A stretch of 64,000 nucleotides of DNA from Hymenobacter radiodurans (lineage in GTDB: Bacteria; Bacteroidota; Bacteroidia; Cytophagales; Hymenobacteraceae). A program made the position numbers and the translations under genes. The DNA lies in assembly GCF_004355185.1 (NCBI RefSeq), contig NZ_CP037922.1, positions 1,612,001-1,676,000 on the forward strand, in the 5' to 3' direction. The notes below the pieces were generated by a model. It did no database searches, had not been told where the DNA came from, and worked only from the letters and a program-made list of their open reading frames with translations. Positions 19,473 to 28,967 of the stretch are shown here, piece after piece; position 1 is the first letter of the stretch; each line of letters begins with the position of its first letter.

Positions 19473-20012
19473 ATGAAAACGTTTCTTCTATTGCTTCTGC
19501 TGAGTTTGGCTGCCTGTGCACCTGAGCAGGTAAAAGATATCACGCAGCAATCGGGCGTCGATTTTACGACCTATAAAACCTATAACTTTATGGATGTGAG
19601 TGCTCGCAACGAGGCCGCATTCGAGGGCCCCGGCACCGGTATCGAAACCCTGAAGCAAGCCGTGAGCCGCGAGATGGCGCGGCGCGGCTATCAGCAGTCG
19701 GACTCGCCGGATCTGTTGGTGAATATTGGGGTCGTTATCAAGGACAAAACCCAAACCCGCCAGACTACTATTCAGGAAGCCCCCTTGTATATCGGGCAGC
19801 GCAACTACCGTTGGCAAAGCCAAGAGGTGGCAACGGGCACCTACGAAGAAGGTACCGCCACCATAGAAGTGGTGGACGCGGCCCGCAACGAACTGATTTG
19901 GGAAGGCTCGGTGGCCAGCATTCTGACACCCAAACCCGACAAGCTTACCAAGCGCATCAACGACGCCTTCAGAACGCTGTTTGACAAATACCCGGTGCCG
20001 CCCCAAGGCTAG
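19473..20012 (+). CDS. DUF4136 domain lipoprotein
   Basis: 179 residues from the ATG at 19473 (an in-frame GTG at 19461 is less likely). The signal peptide MKTFLLLLLLSLAAC ends in a lipobox (LAAC). The body has DFTTYKTYNFMD and AVSREMARRGYQQSDSPDLL, the core of DUF4136, and a conserved end KRINDAFRTLFDKYPV. It is an outer-envelope lipoprotein of unknown role. A very strong terminator follows within 3 bases of the stop. Confidence 0.85.
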   Translation: MKTFLLLLLLSLAACAPEQVKDITQQSGVDFTTYKTYNFMDVSARNEAAFEGPGTGIETLKQAVSREMARRGYQQSDSPDLLVNIGVVIKDKTQTRQTTIQEAPLYIGQRNYRWQSQEVATGTYEEGTATIEVVDAARNELIWEGSVASILTPKPDKLTKRINDAFRTLFDKYPVPPQG

Positions 20013-20014
20013 CG

Positions 20015-20082
20015 CTACCATACAGTCGAAAAAGCCCCCGAACATTCTGGAATGTTTGGGGGCTTTTTCGACTGTATGGTAG
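20015..20082. terminator. 33-bp near-perfect hairpin, bidirectional terminator
   Basis: The arms begin CTACCATACAGTCG and contain AAAAAGCCCCC on the left and GGGGGCTTTTT on the right. There is one G-T mismatch and a loop of about two bases. It directly follows the DUF4136 stop codon. The inner arms are an inverted pair of the dispersed G-run motif. Confidence 0.85.
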
Positions 20083-20123
20083 CCAATTTCATATTTGATA
20101 CGCTGGTCACAGCCTTCCAAAGC

Positions 20124-20131
20124 TACCTTTG
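20124..20131 (+). promoter_or_regulatory. Bacteroidota -7 element TACCTTTG next to the LRR-kinase start
   Basis: TACCTTTG matches the Bacteroidota sigma-A -7 consensus TAnnTTTG. A TTTG lies at 20094-20097, slightly further upstream than usual for the -33 box. The element ends only 4 bases before the ATG at 20136, so the transcript would be leaderless or nearly so. Confidence 0.4.
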
Positions 20132-20135
20132 CCGG

Positions 20136-21479
20136 ATGCATACGCTTGATCAACTGCGTGCTGGAAAGCTGGCCGGCACTACTCGCCTCGATTTATCTGA
20201 AGGCCTTACGGAGTTTCCCACTGAGATTTTTGAGCTGGCCGACACGCTCGAAATCCTCAATCTTTCCGGCAATAAGCTATCCGATTTGCCCCCCGACTTT
20301 GGGCGGCTGCACAAGCTGCGCATTCTGTTCTGTTCCGACAATCAGTTTGCCAGCGTGCCCGAGGTCATAGGTCAATGCCCGCAGTTGAGCATGGTTGGGT
20401 TTAAGGCAAATCAAATTCAAACTCTGCCGGCAGCGGCGCTTACGTCCGCGTTGCGCTGGCTTATTCTCACCGATAACCAGGTCCGCGAACTCCCGCCCGA
20501 CTTGGGCAACTGCCAATACCTGCAAAAGCTAATGCTGGCCGGCAACCAGCTCACGGAACTGCCCGCGAGCATGGTGGCCTGTACGCGGTTGGAGCTGGTG
20601 CGCATTGCTGCCAATCGATTTGAGGAATTGCCGCAGTGGCTTTTAACGCTGCCGCACCTGTCGTGGCTGGCATATGCCGGCAATCCTTTTAGCGAGGAAG
20701 CCGAACAGAAGGCCGTAGCCCAACACCCCATCACTACCATCGATTGGGCTGCCCTAACCTTGCAGCAGCAGTTGGGCGAGGGAGCATCGGGGGTTATTTA
20801 TCAGGGGCAATGGCAGCGCGAAAATGCGGCTTCGCAGGCCGTGGCGGTGAAGCTTTTCAAAGGCGCCGTGACCAGCGATGGGCTGCCGCGCAGCGAAATG
20901 GCGGCTTGCATCAGCGCCGGTGTTCACACTAATCTGGTGGCCGTGGGGGGCAAAATCGGTGGTCATCCCGCGGGCGTCGAAGGGTTAGTGCTGGACTTGA
21001 TTGACCCAGAATTTCGCAATCTGGCCGGCCCCCCCAGCTTTTTATCGTGCACCCGCGACGTGTACGCGGATGGTACGAGCTTTAGCTTAAAAGCTGCCTT
21101 GCAAATTGCCCACGGCATTGCTGCCGCCGCTGAGCACCTGCACGCCGGCGGCATCATGCATGGCGACTTATATGCCCACAATATTCTGGCTACGGAAGCC
21201 GGCGCCAGCCTGCTTAGCGACTTTGGTGCCGCCTGCTTCTTCGACCCCGAAAAATTGGAAAGCGCTCATGCCTTGCAGCGCTTGGAAGTGCGGGCCTTCG
21301 GTTGCTTGCTGGAAGAACTTGTAGTCCGTTGCCAAGACTCACTGGTTTTTCCCGAAGCCTTACATACGATGCGGGACTTGCAGGCGCAATGCACGCAACC
21401 TACTGCTTCGGCCAGGCCACTATTTGCCGAAATCCGCCAGACATTGGCAGATGTGCAAACTATGGGGCAAGTCTTGTAA
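20136..21479 (+). CDS. Leucine-rich repeat protein kinase
   Basis: 447 residues from the ATG at 20136. Residues 1-200 hold about seven leucine-rich repeats (for example LEILNLSGNKLSDLPPDFG, LQKLMLAGNQLTELPASM). The rest is a eukaryotic-like kinase: glycine loop LGEGASGVIYQG, ATP-binding Lys in VAVKLFK, catalytic loop MHGDLYAHNIL near residue 342 and DFGAAC near residue 363. The HGD form replaces the usual HRD. It is cytoplasmic with no membrane segment. It could be a signalling kinase whose LRR half selects partners. Monocistronic, flanked by strong terminators on both sides. Confidence 0.85.
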   Translation: MHTLDQLRAGKLAGTTRLDLSEGLTEFPTEIFELADTLEILNLSGNKLSDLPPDFGRLHKLRILFCSDNQFASVPEVIGQCPQLSMVGFKANQIQTLPAAALTSALRWLILTDNQVRELPPDLGNCQYLQKLMLAGNQLTELPASMVACTRLELVRIAANRFEELPQWLLTLPHLSWLAYAGNPFSEEAEQKAVAQHPITTIDWAALTLQQQLGEGASGVIYQGQWQRENAASQAVAVKLFKGAVTSDGLPRSEMAACISAGVHTNLVAVGGKIGGHPAGVEGLVLDLIDPEFRNLAGPPSFLSCTRDVYADGTSFSLKAALQIAHGIAAAAEHLHAGGIMHGDLYAHNILATEAGASLLSDFGAACFFDPEKLESAHALQRLEVRAFGCLLEELVVRCQDSLVFPEALHTMRDLQAQCTQPTASARPLFAEIRQTLADVQTMGQVL

Positions 21480-21516
21480 TCGGCATTAAACGTATTCCAT
21501 CTAATGCTTTAAAAAG

Positions 21517-21548
21517 AAAGCCTCCGCTACTGATATAGCGGAGGCTTT
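21517..21548. terminator. Bidirectional intrinsic terminator between the LRR-kinase and M3 peptidase genes
   Basis: The stem AAAGCCTCCGCTA / TAGCGGAGGCTTT has a 6-base loop and is followed by more T. It lies between two converging genes. Confidence 0.85.
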
Positions 21549-21594
21549 TTTAAATTAATCGGGCAGGTAATCCTTGCCGAAAAATGGTAAGAGA

Positions 21595-23838
21595 TTAGCT
21601 TTTCTTCTTGCTAGGGGCCTTTTTATCCGTTGGTTTGGTTGCTTTGGCCTCCGTTACCGGAAAGCCACGCTCGCGCATCAGGGCCTCCGTTTTGGGGTCG
21701 CGGCCACGGAACGAGCGGTACGCTTCGGCAGGGTCAACGGTATTGCCTACGGAGAAAATCTGCTGGGTAAGGCGCTTGCCCACGGCTTTGTCGTACGGGC
21801 CGCCAGCCTCAGTAAAGGCGCCATACGCATCAGCCGCAATTACCACCGACCAGAGGTAGCTGTAGTAGCCAGCAGAGTAGCCGTCAGACGAGAAAACGTG
21901 CGAGAACTGCGGCGTGCGGTGGCGCATGACAATCTCGCTCGGCATGCCTAGCTGCGCCAGGGTTTCACGCTCAAATTTGTCGGGGTCAATCTTCTGATCG
22001 CCGGCCAGGTGCAGCTTCATATCAATCAGAGCGCTGGCCAAAAACTCGGTGGTCTCGAAGCCCTGATTGAATGTAGCAGCCTTCTCAATGCGGTCAACTA
22101 ATGCTTGCGGGATGGGCTTACCGGTCTGATAATGCACGGCAAAGCGCTGGAGTACTTGCGGCGTAGAAAGCCAGTTCTCCAGCACCTGCGAGGGGAACTC
22201 AACATAGTCGCGCACTACGCTAGTGCCGGATAGCGTGGGGTATGTAACGTTGGAAGAAAGCCCGTGCAAGGCATGACCAAACTCGTGGAAAAGGGTAGTG
22301 GCATCGGTCCAGGAAATCAAGGTTGGTGCACCGTCTTTACCCTTCACAAAGTTGGAGTTATTCGACACAATAGTTGTAACGGGCTTGCCGTCCATCCGCT
22401 CCTGCTTACGATAGGCATTCATCCAGGCCCCAGAGCGCTTGCCTGGGCGCGCATACGGGTCAAAATACCAGAGGCCTACCTGCTTGCCGGAAGTCTTATC
22501 TTTCACTTCCCACACCTTCACATCGGGGTGGTACACGGGTACATTGGTGACGGGGCTAAAGGTGAAGTTGAACAGCTCACCAGCGACCCAAAACATGCCT
22601 TCGCGCATCTTATCGAGCTGCAAATATTGCTTTACCTCATTCTGGTCGAGGTCGTAGCGGTCTTTGCGCACTTTCTCAGCGTAGTAGCGGTAGTCCCAGG
22701 GCTCAATCTTGAAAGTGGTGCCTTCCTTTTTGGCCAAAGCCTGCATATCGGCCACTTCCTCTTTCACGCGCGCTACGGCCGGCTTCCACACTTCTTCCAT
22801 CAAAGCCATTGCCTTTTCGGGCGTCTTGGCCATGGTATTGTCGAGGCGCAGATGGGCGTGGGTGGCGTAACCTAATAGCTTGGCGCGCTCAGCGCGCAGC
22901 TGTAGAATCTGGGTAATAAGAGGGTTGTTGTCGTGGGCACCGCCATTGTCACCGCGGTTCACAAACATGCGCCAGGCTTTTTCGCGCAACTTGCGCTGGT
23001 CAGAATAAGTCAGAAATGGGTCAATGGAAGAACGCGTGTTGGTGATTACGCCCGCAGCCGAAAGCTTGCGGTCGGCGGCAGCTTTGGCGGCATCTTCACG
23101 CAGCGAAGTGGGCAAACCGCCGAGGTCAGCGGGCGTTTTTAACACCAATACGGAGTCCGTCTCATCGGCCAATACATTCTGGCTGAAGCGCGTGAAATGG
23201 CCAGCCAGCTCCTGGTTAATGGCTGATAAGCGCGTTTTGGCCTTCGCGTCGAGCTTGGCCCCGGCCCGCACGAAGTTGTTGTAATACACAAACGCCAGGC
23301 GCTGCTGCTCGGGTGTCAGCTTCTTTTTGTCGGGCGAGTTATACACCGCCTCAATGCGGCGGAAAAGCGGCTCGTTCTGAGTAATCTGATCGGAGAAGGC
23401 GGCCATTTTGGGGGCCATTTCCCGCTGCACCAGCTGCACTTCCGGGTTGCTCATTGTCCCCGTCCAGACGCCATACACTGTCTGCACCTGGTCGAGTGAT
23501 TGACCAGCCCGCTCCAAGGCAGCAATCGTATTCTCGAAATTGGGAGCCTGCTTGTTACTGGCAATGGCCTGAATTTCCTTCAGGTTTTCGGCCATGGCAG
23601 CCTCAAGAGCCGGTTTAAATTGAGCTACTTCCACCTTATCGAAAGCCGGTACGCCACCGTAAGGCCCGGCCCAGGGAGCTAATACTGCATTATTGTCGGG
23701 GCGGGTGGCCGTGGCCGTAAACGTGGGAGCCGTCGTTTGGGCGTAGCTTGAAGTCGGATTCACAGTGGCAGCAAAACTGAAGGTGAAAAGCGTGTTTGCT
23801 AATAAAAGCCTACCAGGAGAAAAGAGTGGTTTGGGCAT
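21595..23838 (-). CDS. M3 family peptidyl-dipeptidase (Dcp-like), exported
   Basis: 747 residues from the ATG at 23838, which gives a signal peptide (MPKPLFSPGRLLLANTLFTF onward to SSYAQ); the frame continues upstream without a better start. The zinc motif HEFGH lies in TTLFHEFGHALHGLSS near residue 515, as in oligopeptidase A/Dcp enzymes. The downstream family elements SGTSVVRDYVEFPSQV and YSAGYYSYLWSVVIAAD are also present. It should cleave dipeptides from the C-terminus of periplasmic peptides. The C-terminus is Lys-rich. Single-gene unit with its own terminator. Confidence 0.92.
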   Translation of the reverse strand: MPKPLFSPGRLLLANTLFTFSFAATVNPTSSYAQTTAPTFTATATRPDNNAVLAPWAGPYGGVPAFDKVEVAQFKPALEAAMAENLKEIQAIASNKQAPNFENTIAALERAGQSLDQVQTVYGVWTGTMSNPEVQLVQREMAPKMAAFSDQITQNEPLFRRIEAVYNSPDKKKLTPEQQRLAFVYYNNFVRAGAKLDAKAKTRLSAINQELAGHFTRFSQNVLADETDSVLVLKTPADLGGLPTSLREDAAKAAADRKLSAAGVITNTRSSIDPFLTYSDQRKLREKAWRMFVNRGDNGGAHDNNPLITQILQLRAERAKLLGYATHAHLRLDNTMAKTPEKAMALMEEVWKPAVARVKEEVADMQALAKKEGTTFKIEPWDYRYYAEKVRKDRYDLDQNEVKQYLQLDKMREGMFWVAGELFNFTFSPVTNVPVYHPDVKVWEVKDKTSGKQVGLWYFDPYARPGKRSGAWMNAYRKQERMDGKPVTTIVSNNSNFVKGKDGAPTLISWTDATTLFHEFGHALHGLSSNVTYPTLSGTSVVRDYVEFPSQVLENWLSTPQVLQRFAVHYQTGKPIPQALVDRIEKAATFNQGFETTEFLASALIDMKLHLAGDQKIDPDKFERETLAQLGMPSEIVMRHRTPQFSHVFSSDGYSAGYYSYLWSVVIAADAYGAFTEAGGPYDKAVGKRLTQQIFSVGNTVDPAEAYRSFRGRDPKTEALMRERGFPVTEAKATKPTDKKAPSKKKS

Positions 23839-24439
23839 GAGGGAAGTGGTGGTTGAGGTAGCAATTTGAGCCTGAAAGGTAAGAAGGAACGCTTCGGTTC
23901 CCTTTCGCCGGTCCTGGGCTACGTGAACAGCAAAGGCTTCAAGCCAAATCATGAGCTTTATACAAAGGCAGAGCCTAAACTAGCTTGCTGCACATTAGGG
24001 TGAGATAGAGATGCTGGCTAGGACTCCCGATTATTCATCGCCCAAAATATTTTCTGACTTAGCTGTAACCTTGCTGAAATCGCGCAGTTACCAGCGCCGA
24101 ATACAGTCATTACTCTTCCCACAGGCAGAGGCAGCGTTGAAAAAATATTTGAAGCCGGCTGTAACGTTTAGACTTAACTCCGGTAATCGCCTCGTTCAAC
24201 ATCCTGTCTCTGGTTTTTTGCTCCCACCAGCTACGTATTTGCACTACAGATTTCTCTTAGCAGCAAGCTGTTTTATTAGTTGATTCCGGCTGTACACGCG
24301 GCTTTCCCCATTCTGTTTTAATCACTTTTCGCGCCGCTTATTGCTGCTGCCAGCTACCGGTACGCCCCTATTTCTCGGGATCTTTTCTGCCGCTGGATTC
24401 CACTGCTCTACCTCACGTTTCTTCTAATTCCACCGCGCT
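23839..24439. other. Intergenic region between divergent M3 peptidase and DUF5916 genes
   Basis: About 600 bases. A 90-codon open frame at 24011-24283 (plus) has no family signature and I do not call it. The region must hold two divergent promoters. I see no clear TAnnTTTG box, repeat or RNA gene. Confidence 0.5.
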
Positions 24440-26989
24440 ATGTCTTTCAATTTTACGCTGCGTTTTTGCCTATTGCTGGCCGGCTTCGTGGCTGGGGGGC
24501 ATTTTGCGGTAGCCCAGCAAACCCCAGCTCCCACCAGCTCCGCCACGGCCGCCCCCAAGCGTCAGCTCCAGGCCCTACGCATTACGGAGCCAATCAAGCT
24601 CGACGGGGAGCTAAATGAAGCCATGTGGCAGCAGGCTACGGTCGCCACCGATTTTATTCAGCAGCGGCCTAACCCCGGCATACCGGAAAAGCAAAAAACG
24701 GAAGTGCGCATACTCTATGATGACGCCAACCTCTACATCGGCGCCATCATGCACGACATTAGCCCCGATTCCATTCTGCGGGAAATGACCCAGCGTGACC
24801 AGTTTGGTAACACCGATCTGTTCTCCATTTTCCTGGATACCTATAACGACAAACTCAACGGCTACAACTTTACGGTAACCACTTCTGGCGTGCAGCTGGA
24901 TGCGCGCTACTCGCCGGCCAGCGGCGAAGACTGGAACTGGAACGCCGTGTGGGACGCCCAAACCAGCCAGCGCGGCACCGACTGGATTGCCGAAATGCGC
25001 ATTCCGTACTCGGCTATTCGCTTCAGCAAGGCGCCCGAGCAGCTCTGGGGACTGAATTTTGCCCGCCAGCGCAAGCGCGATAATGCGCAGTTTTTCTGGA
25101 ATGAAGTAAAGCCCGAAGTCGATGGCTTTGTGAATCAATGGGGCGAGCTGCGCGGCATCCAAAATGTAGAGCCGCCACTGCGCCTGTCGCTCACGCCCTA
25201 CGTGTCGGCCTACGTGAACCACAACCCGCTGAACGCCGACGGCACGCGCCGCACTACCACCAGCTTCAACGGTGGCGCTGACCTGAAATGGGGTATCAAC
25301 GAAAGCTTCACCTTGGACGCCACGCTGGTGCCGGACTTCGGGCAAGTGCAGAGCGATAACCAGGTGCTCAACTTATCGCCTTTCGAGGTGCAATTCAATG
25401 AGAACCGGCCGTTTTTTACCGAGGGCACTGAGCTGTTTAACAAAGGCAATCTGTTCTACTCCCGTCGCGTGGGCGCCACGCCCATCGGCTTCTACAATGT
25501 AGCCACGGAGGAGAATGAAAAAATCGTGCGCAACCCCTCCGAAACGCGTCTGCTGAACGCCACCAAAGTATCCGGCCGCACCAGCAAAGGCTTGGGGATT
25601 GGGTTGTTCAATGCCTTAAGTAACGATGTGTACGCCACCGTGCGCAACACCGAAACGGGGGAAGAGCGCGAGGTGCAAACCCAGCCTTTCTCGAACTACA
25701 ATATTGCCGTGCTCGACCAGAGCTTGAAGAATAACTCCTACGTAAGCTTAATCAATACCAACGTCACGCGCTGGGGCAAAACCTACGACGCCAACGTGAC
25801 TGGGGGGCTTTTTCGCTTCGCTGATAAGAAGAACGCCTATGCCTTCGATGGCAGTGTTGTGTATTCGCGGCGGCGCGGCACTGCTTTCGGCTCCGACGAC
25901 CAAGTAAGCGACCAAGACGGCTACAAATACCGCGTGGGAGTGGGCAAAATCAGCGGCAAATTTACCTGGGGCCTGAACCACGGTATCGAGTCGGATACCT
26001 ATAATCCGAACGACCTGGGTATCCTGTTTGGTAACAACAAAATCACCCAGTCGCTGGACATGGGCTACTGGAAGTATAAGCCATTTTGGAAGGTGAATAA
26101 CTTCTACCTGTTTGGTCAGGCCCGGCATACCTTGCTGTACAAGCCTACGCGCTACCAAAGCACGAGCTTCTACCTGGGCGCTAACACCACGTTTACCAAG
26201 AACTTTCTGCAAGTGGGCTTCGACTTCAACGTGGACCCGCGCAACCACGACTACTTTGAGCCGCGCGTGTTCCCGTTGGGCGAATATTACGTGCGCGTGC
26301 CCGGCAGCACGAGCCTGATTGTGTTCTTCAATTCGGATACGCGCAAGAAGTTCGCGCTGGGCATGAACGCCGGTAACAGCACATACGCCCTCGATAACCG
26401 TTTCGCCCGCGACCGGCGGGTAAGTTACCGGTTCGGCGCTTATCCACGCTACCGCGTGAATGATCACCTCACCTTCCGCTACAGCCTCGATTGGAGCTTT
26501 GATGGTAACCAGATTGGGTACGTAAACGGCGGTATGTCGCGCGACGAGCCTATGGATGAGCCCTTTATGGGGCAGGTTATTCTGGGTCGCCGCGACGTAG
26601 CCACCGTTTCCAACGTCTTGTCGGTGGCCTACACGTTCACTAATCGTATGTCGTTCACGCTGCGCACGCGCCACTATACTAGCAACGTACGCTACGCCGA
26701 CTTCTCGGTGCTGTCGCCGGGCGGCAATGAGCAGATCGTGGACTACCGCCGCAACCGCGACAATACCTACAACGCCTTCAACGTGGACGCGGTGTATTCG
26801 TGGTGGTTTGCGCCCGGCTCCCAGATCAGCGTCGTGTGGAAGAACGCGGGCACGTCGTTTCTGCAAGCTAACGAAGCCACCCCGCTTTACTTCGACAACC
26901 TGAGCAACACCATTAACACGCCGCACAATAACTCCGTCTCCGTGAAGATCCTGTACTACCTCGACTACCTCGCGTTTAGAAAAAAATAA
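24440..26989 (+). CDS. DUF5916 outer-membrane-type protein with N-terminal carbohydrate-binding-like domain
   Basis: 849 residues. A signal peptide (LLLAGFVAGGHFAVAQQ) is followed at residues 45-230 by a CBM9-like sugar-binding domain (ITEPIKLDGELNEAMWQQAT to LWGLNFARQRKRD). A long DUF5916 region of alternating beta strands, probably an outer-membrane or surface barrel, completes the protein (FEVQFNENRPFFTEGTELF to VKILYYLDYLAF). Such proteins are abundant in Bacteroidota, and their role in polysaccharide handling is suspected but unproven. A G6 motif copy at 25802-25807 is read as GGLF. Confidence 0.85.
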   Translation: MSFNFTLRFCLLLAGFVAGGHFAVAQQTPAPTSSATAAPKRQLQALRITEPIKLDGELNEAMWQQATVATDFIQQRPNPGIPEKQKTEVRILYDDANLYIGAIMHDISPDSILREMTQRDQFGNTDLFSIFLDTYNDKLNGYNFTVTTSGVQLDARYSPASGEDWNWNAVWDAQTSQRGTDWIAEMRIPYSAIRFSKAPEQLWGLNFARQRKRDNAQFFWNEVKPEVDGFVNQWGELRGIQNVEPPLRLSLTPYVSAYVNHNPLNADGTRRTTTSFNGGADLKWGINESFTLDATLVPDFGQVQSDNQVLNLSPFEVQFNENRPFFTEGTELFNKGNLFYSRRVGATPIGFYNVATEENEKIVRNPSETRLLNATKVSGRTSKGLGIGLFNALSNDVYATVRNTETGEEREVQTQPFSNYNIAVLDQSLKNNSYVSLINTNVTRWGKTYDANVTGGLFRFADKKNAYAFDGSVVYSRRRGTAFGSDDQVSDQDGYKYRVGVGKISGKFTWGLNHGIESDTYNPNDLGILFGNNKITQSLDMGYWKYKPFWKVNNFYLFGQARHTLLYKPTRYQSTSFYLGANTTFTKNFLQVGFDFNVDPRNHDYFEPRVFPLGEYYVRVPGSTSLIVFFNSDTRKKFALGMNAGNSTYALDNRFARDRRVSYRFGAYPRYRVNDHLTFRYSLDWSFDGNQIGYVNGGMSRDEPMDEPFMGQVILGRRDVATVSNVLSVAYTFTNRMSFTLRTRHYTSNVRYADFSVLSPGGNEQIVDYRRNRDNTYNAFNVDAVYSWWFAPGSQISVVWKNAGTSFLQANEATPLYFDNLSNTINTPHNNSVSVKILYYLDYLAFRKK

Positions 26990-27008
26990 GGAGCTACTCT
27001 ACGTCGCC

Positions 27009-27063
27009 AAAAAGCCCCCCAGTGCTGCTATCTACACACGATAGTGGTACTGGGGGCTTTTTT
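27009..27063 (+). terminator. Intrinsic terminator after the DUF5916 gene
   Basis: AAAAAGCCCCCCAGT pairs with ACTGGGGGCTTTTTT, with one bulged C. An inner CTATC/GATAG stem lies inside. Built from an inverted pair of the dispersed motif. Confidence 0.85.
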
Positions 27064-27160
27064 CGTGCGGCTAATCAGGTAGAACTTGTGTACTCATGGC
27101 CGGAAACTATCGTACAAGTTGCGGCGGGTACGCCTTGCTCCAACTCCAGATTCTTGCTTC

Positions 27161-27784
27161 ATGATGTCGTCCTTTTTAGAAGAATTTCTGCGTAATCCTG
27201 CTGTGGTAGGTTCACTAGTGCCCAGCTCGCGCGAGCTAACCGAGAAAGTAATGGCGCCCATCGACTTTGCCAACGCTCGCTGTATAGTGGAGTACGGCCC
27301 TGGAACGGGCGTTTTCACCGATATTCTAGTTCAGCGCCGCAAAGCCGAAACAGCTATTGTGCTGATAGAAGTAAACCGGCGTTTTAGCCAAATGCTGAAG
27401 GAGCGTTACTCAGGCCAACCCAATGTGTACATCATCCACGGCTCGGCCGACAAAACCGGCGAATATTTGAAGAAACTGGGTCTGGATACCGTCGATTATG
27501 TGGTTTGTGGCTTGCCATTTTCTTCGCTGCCGCGCCGTCTGGGTTGGCGTATTATGCAGCAAACTCAGCAGGCGCTACTTCCTGATGGTAAGCTCATTCT
27601 GTTTCAATATTCTCTGCAAAACAAACGTCTTTTCGAGCGCTTCTTCCGCCTGCTCGATGACACGTATGTATTACTAAATATCCCGCCGGCCCACGTGCTA
27701 GTATATACCCCCGAAACCACCGTTTCTGCAGACGCTACGGCGGCCGAAGTAGCGCAGAATACCCCAGCCAAAGTGCCTGCTTAG
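27161..27784 (+). CDS. Class I SAM-dependent methyltransferase, phospholipid N-methyltransferase-like
   Basis: 207 residues from the double ATG at 27161. The opening FLEEFLRNPAVVGSLVPSSRELTEKV is typical of PmtA-like enzymes and of rRNA adenine dimethylase relatives. The SAM-binding motif I is IVEYGPGTGVFTD, the acidic residue after strand 2 is in VLIEVNRRF, and the post-motif is VVCGLPFSSLP. It may methylate phosphatidylethanolamine or another membrane-associated substrate. The Ala/Thr-rich C-terminal tail has no domain. Confidence 0.75.
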   Translation: MMSSFLEEFLRNPAVVGSLVPSSRELTEKVMAPIDFANARCIVEYGPGTGVFTDILVQRRKAETAIVLIEVNRRFSQMLKERYSGQPNVYIIHGSADKTGEYLKKLGLDTVDYVVCGLPFSSLPRRLGWRIMQQTQQALLPDGKLILFQYSLQNKRLFERFFRLLDDTYVLLNIPPAHVLVYTPETTVSADATAAEVAQNTPAKVPA

Positions 27785-27907
27785 TTGCCTGCTTAGTTGA
27801 TAATGGAGTATAAATACCTCGTTGTGCAAGCTGCACGAAGCGTCGGTTTCTATGTGCTTACTTTTGCTCATGCCTAAGCCGGCCGCTCCACACTCTTTTT
27901 CGCTAGT

Positions 27908-28894
27908 ATGAGTTTGTTAACAGTATCAGGAATTACACTGCAAGAAAAAGAGAAATACATTTTAAAGGACGTCGGCTTTACGCAGCAGAAATTACAGAAA
28001 ATTGCTTTAGCTGGCGAAACGGGGGCGGGTAAAAGCACCCTCCTTCAAACCATCGCTGGCCTAGTGCAGCCCACTGCCGGTGAAGTATGGTTTGATGGCC
28101 GAAGAGCCAAAGGGCCGGCCGAACAATTGATGCCTGGCAATCCGGGTATTTCTTACCTGTCGCAACAGTTTGAGCTACCTAAGTTTTTGCGGGTAGAACA
28201 GGTGCTGAAATATGCTAATAAGCTGACAGGAGCGGAAGCTCAGACGCTGTTCGAAGTGTGTCGAATAGACCATTTGGGTGAGCGCCGCACCGACCAGTTA
28301 TCCGGTGGCGAAAGGCAGCGGATTGCTTTGGCAAAACTGCTACTTTCTTCGCCCAAATTGCTCCTGCTGGACGAGCCATTTTCTAACCTGGATATGGTGC
28401 ATAAAAACATCCTAAAATCTGTGATTCAAGATATCGGCGAGCGGCTGCAAATTACCTGCATTCTCATCTCCCACGATCCGCTGGATACGCTTTCGTGGGC
28501 CGATGAGATAGTGGTGATGTATGGGGGGCAAATCGTGCAAAAAGGCCCCCCAGCCCAGATTTATAACCAACCCGTTAATGAATATGTGGCGGGTCTTTTT
28601 GGTACATATAATCTAATAACAAGCGCTGGGCAAGCGAAGGCTTTCGTAGCGGCGGCCGGGGCGAAAAGCAAGCGTAAAACCATGCTGATTCGGCCGGAAA
28701 AATTCATGCTAAACCCAGTCGGGTTAGGTGCCCTTTCAGGCGAGGTAAAAACGGTACGTTTCTTCGGCTCTTATTCCGAACTTGATGTGCAAGTAGCCGG
28801 CAGTATTGTTAGGGTGCGCACCAACGTAGGCAGCGCCACTGCTGGTGATACAGTTAACGTTTCGCTGGCTGCTGATGCAGTCTGGTATATCTAG
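27908..28894 (+). CDS. ABC transporter ATP-binding protein with C-terminal TOBE-like domain
   Basis: 328 residues. Walker A is GETGAGKST, the signature LSGGERQRIALAKLLL, Walker B LLLLDEP and the switch His is in LISHDPLDT. From about residue 255 a beta-rich TOBE-like region (MLIRPEKFMLNPVG to SGEVKTVRFFGSYSELDVQV) resembles importers of the PotA/FbpC/MalK type. No permease or binding-protein gene is adjacent, which is unusual for this class. The partner may lie elsewhere. Confidence 0.85.
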   Translation: MSLLTVSGITLQEKEKYILKDVGFTQQKLQKIALAGETGAGKSTLLQTIAGLVQPTAGEVWFDGRRAKGPAEQLMPGNPGISYLSQQFELPKFLRVEQVLKYANKLTGAEAQTLFEVCRIDHLGERRTDQLSGGERQRIALAKLLLSSPKLLLLDEPFSNLDMVHKNILKSVIQDIGERLQITCILISHDPLDTLSWADEIVVMYGGQIVQKGPPAQIYNQPVNEYVAGLFGTYNLITSAGQAKAFVAAAGAKSKRKTMLIRPEKFMLNPVGLGALSGEVKTVRFFGSYSELDVQVAGSIVRVRTNVGSATAGDTVNVSLAADAVWYI

Positions 28895-28967
28895 CCTTGA
28901 TAAGTAAATTCAAGGCAAAGCAGCAGTGTGTCAGTAGAAACGAAACGCCTTATTTTCCTGCTGGTGT

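Noticed and set aside
24011..24283. 90-codon open frame on the plus strand
   Set aside because: No domain, no signal peptide and atypical codon use; probably spurious.
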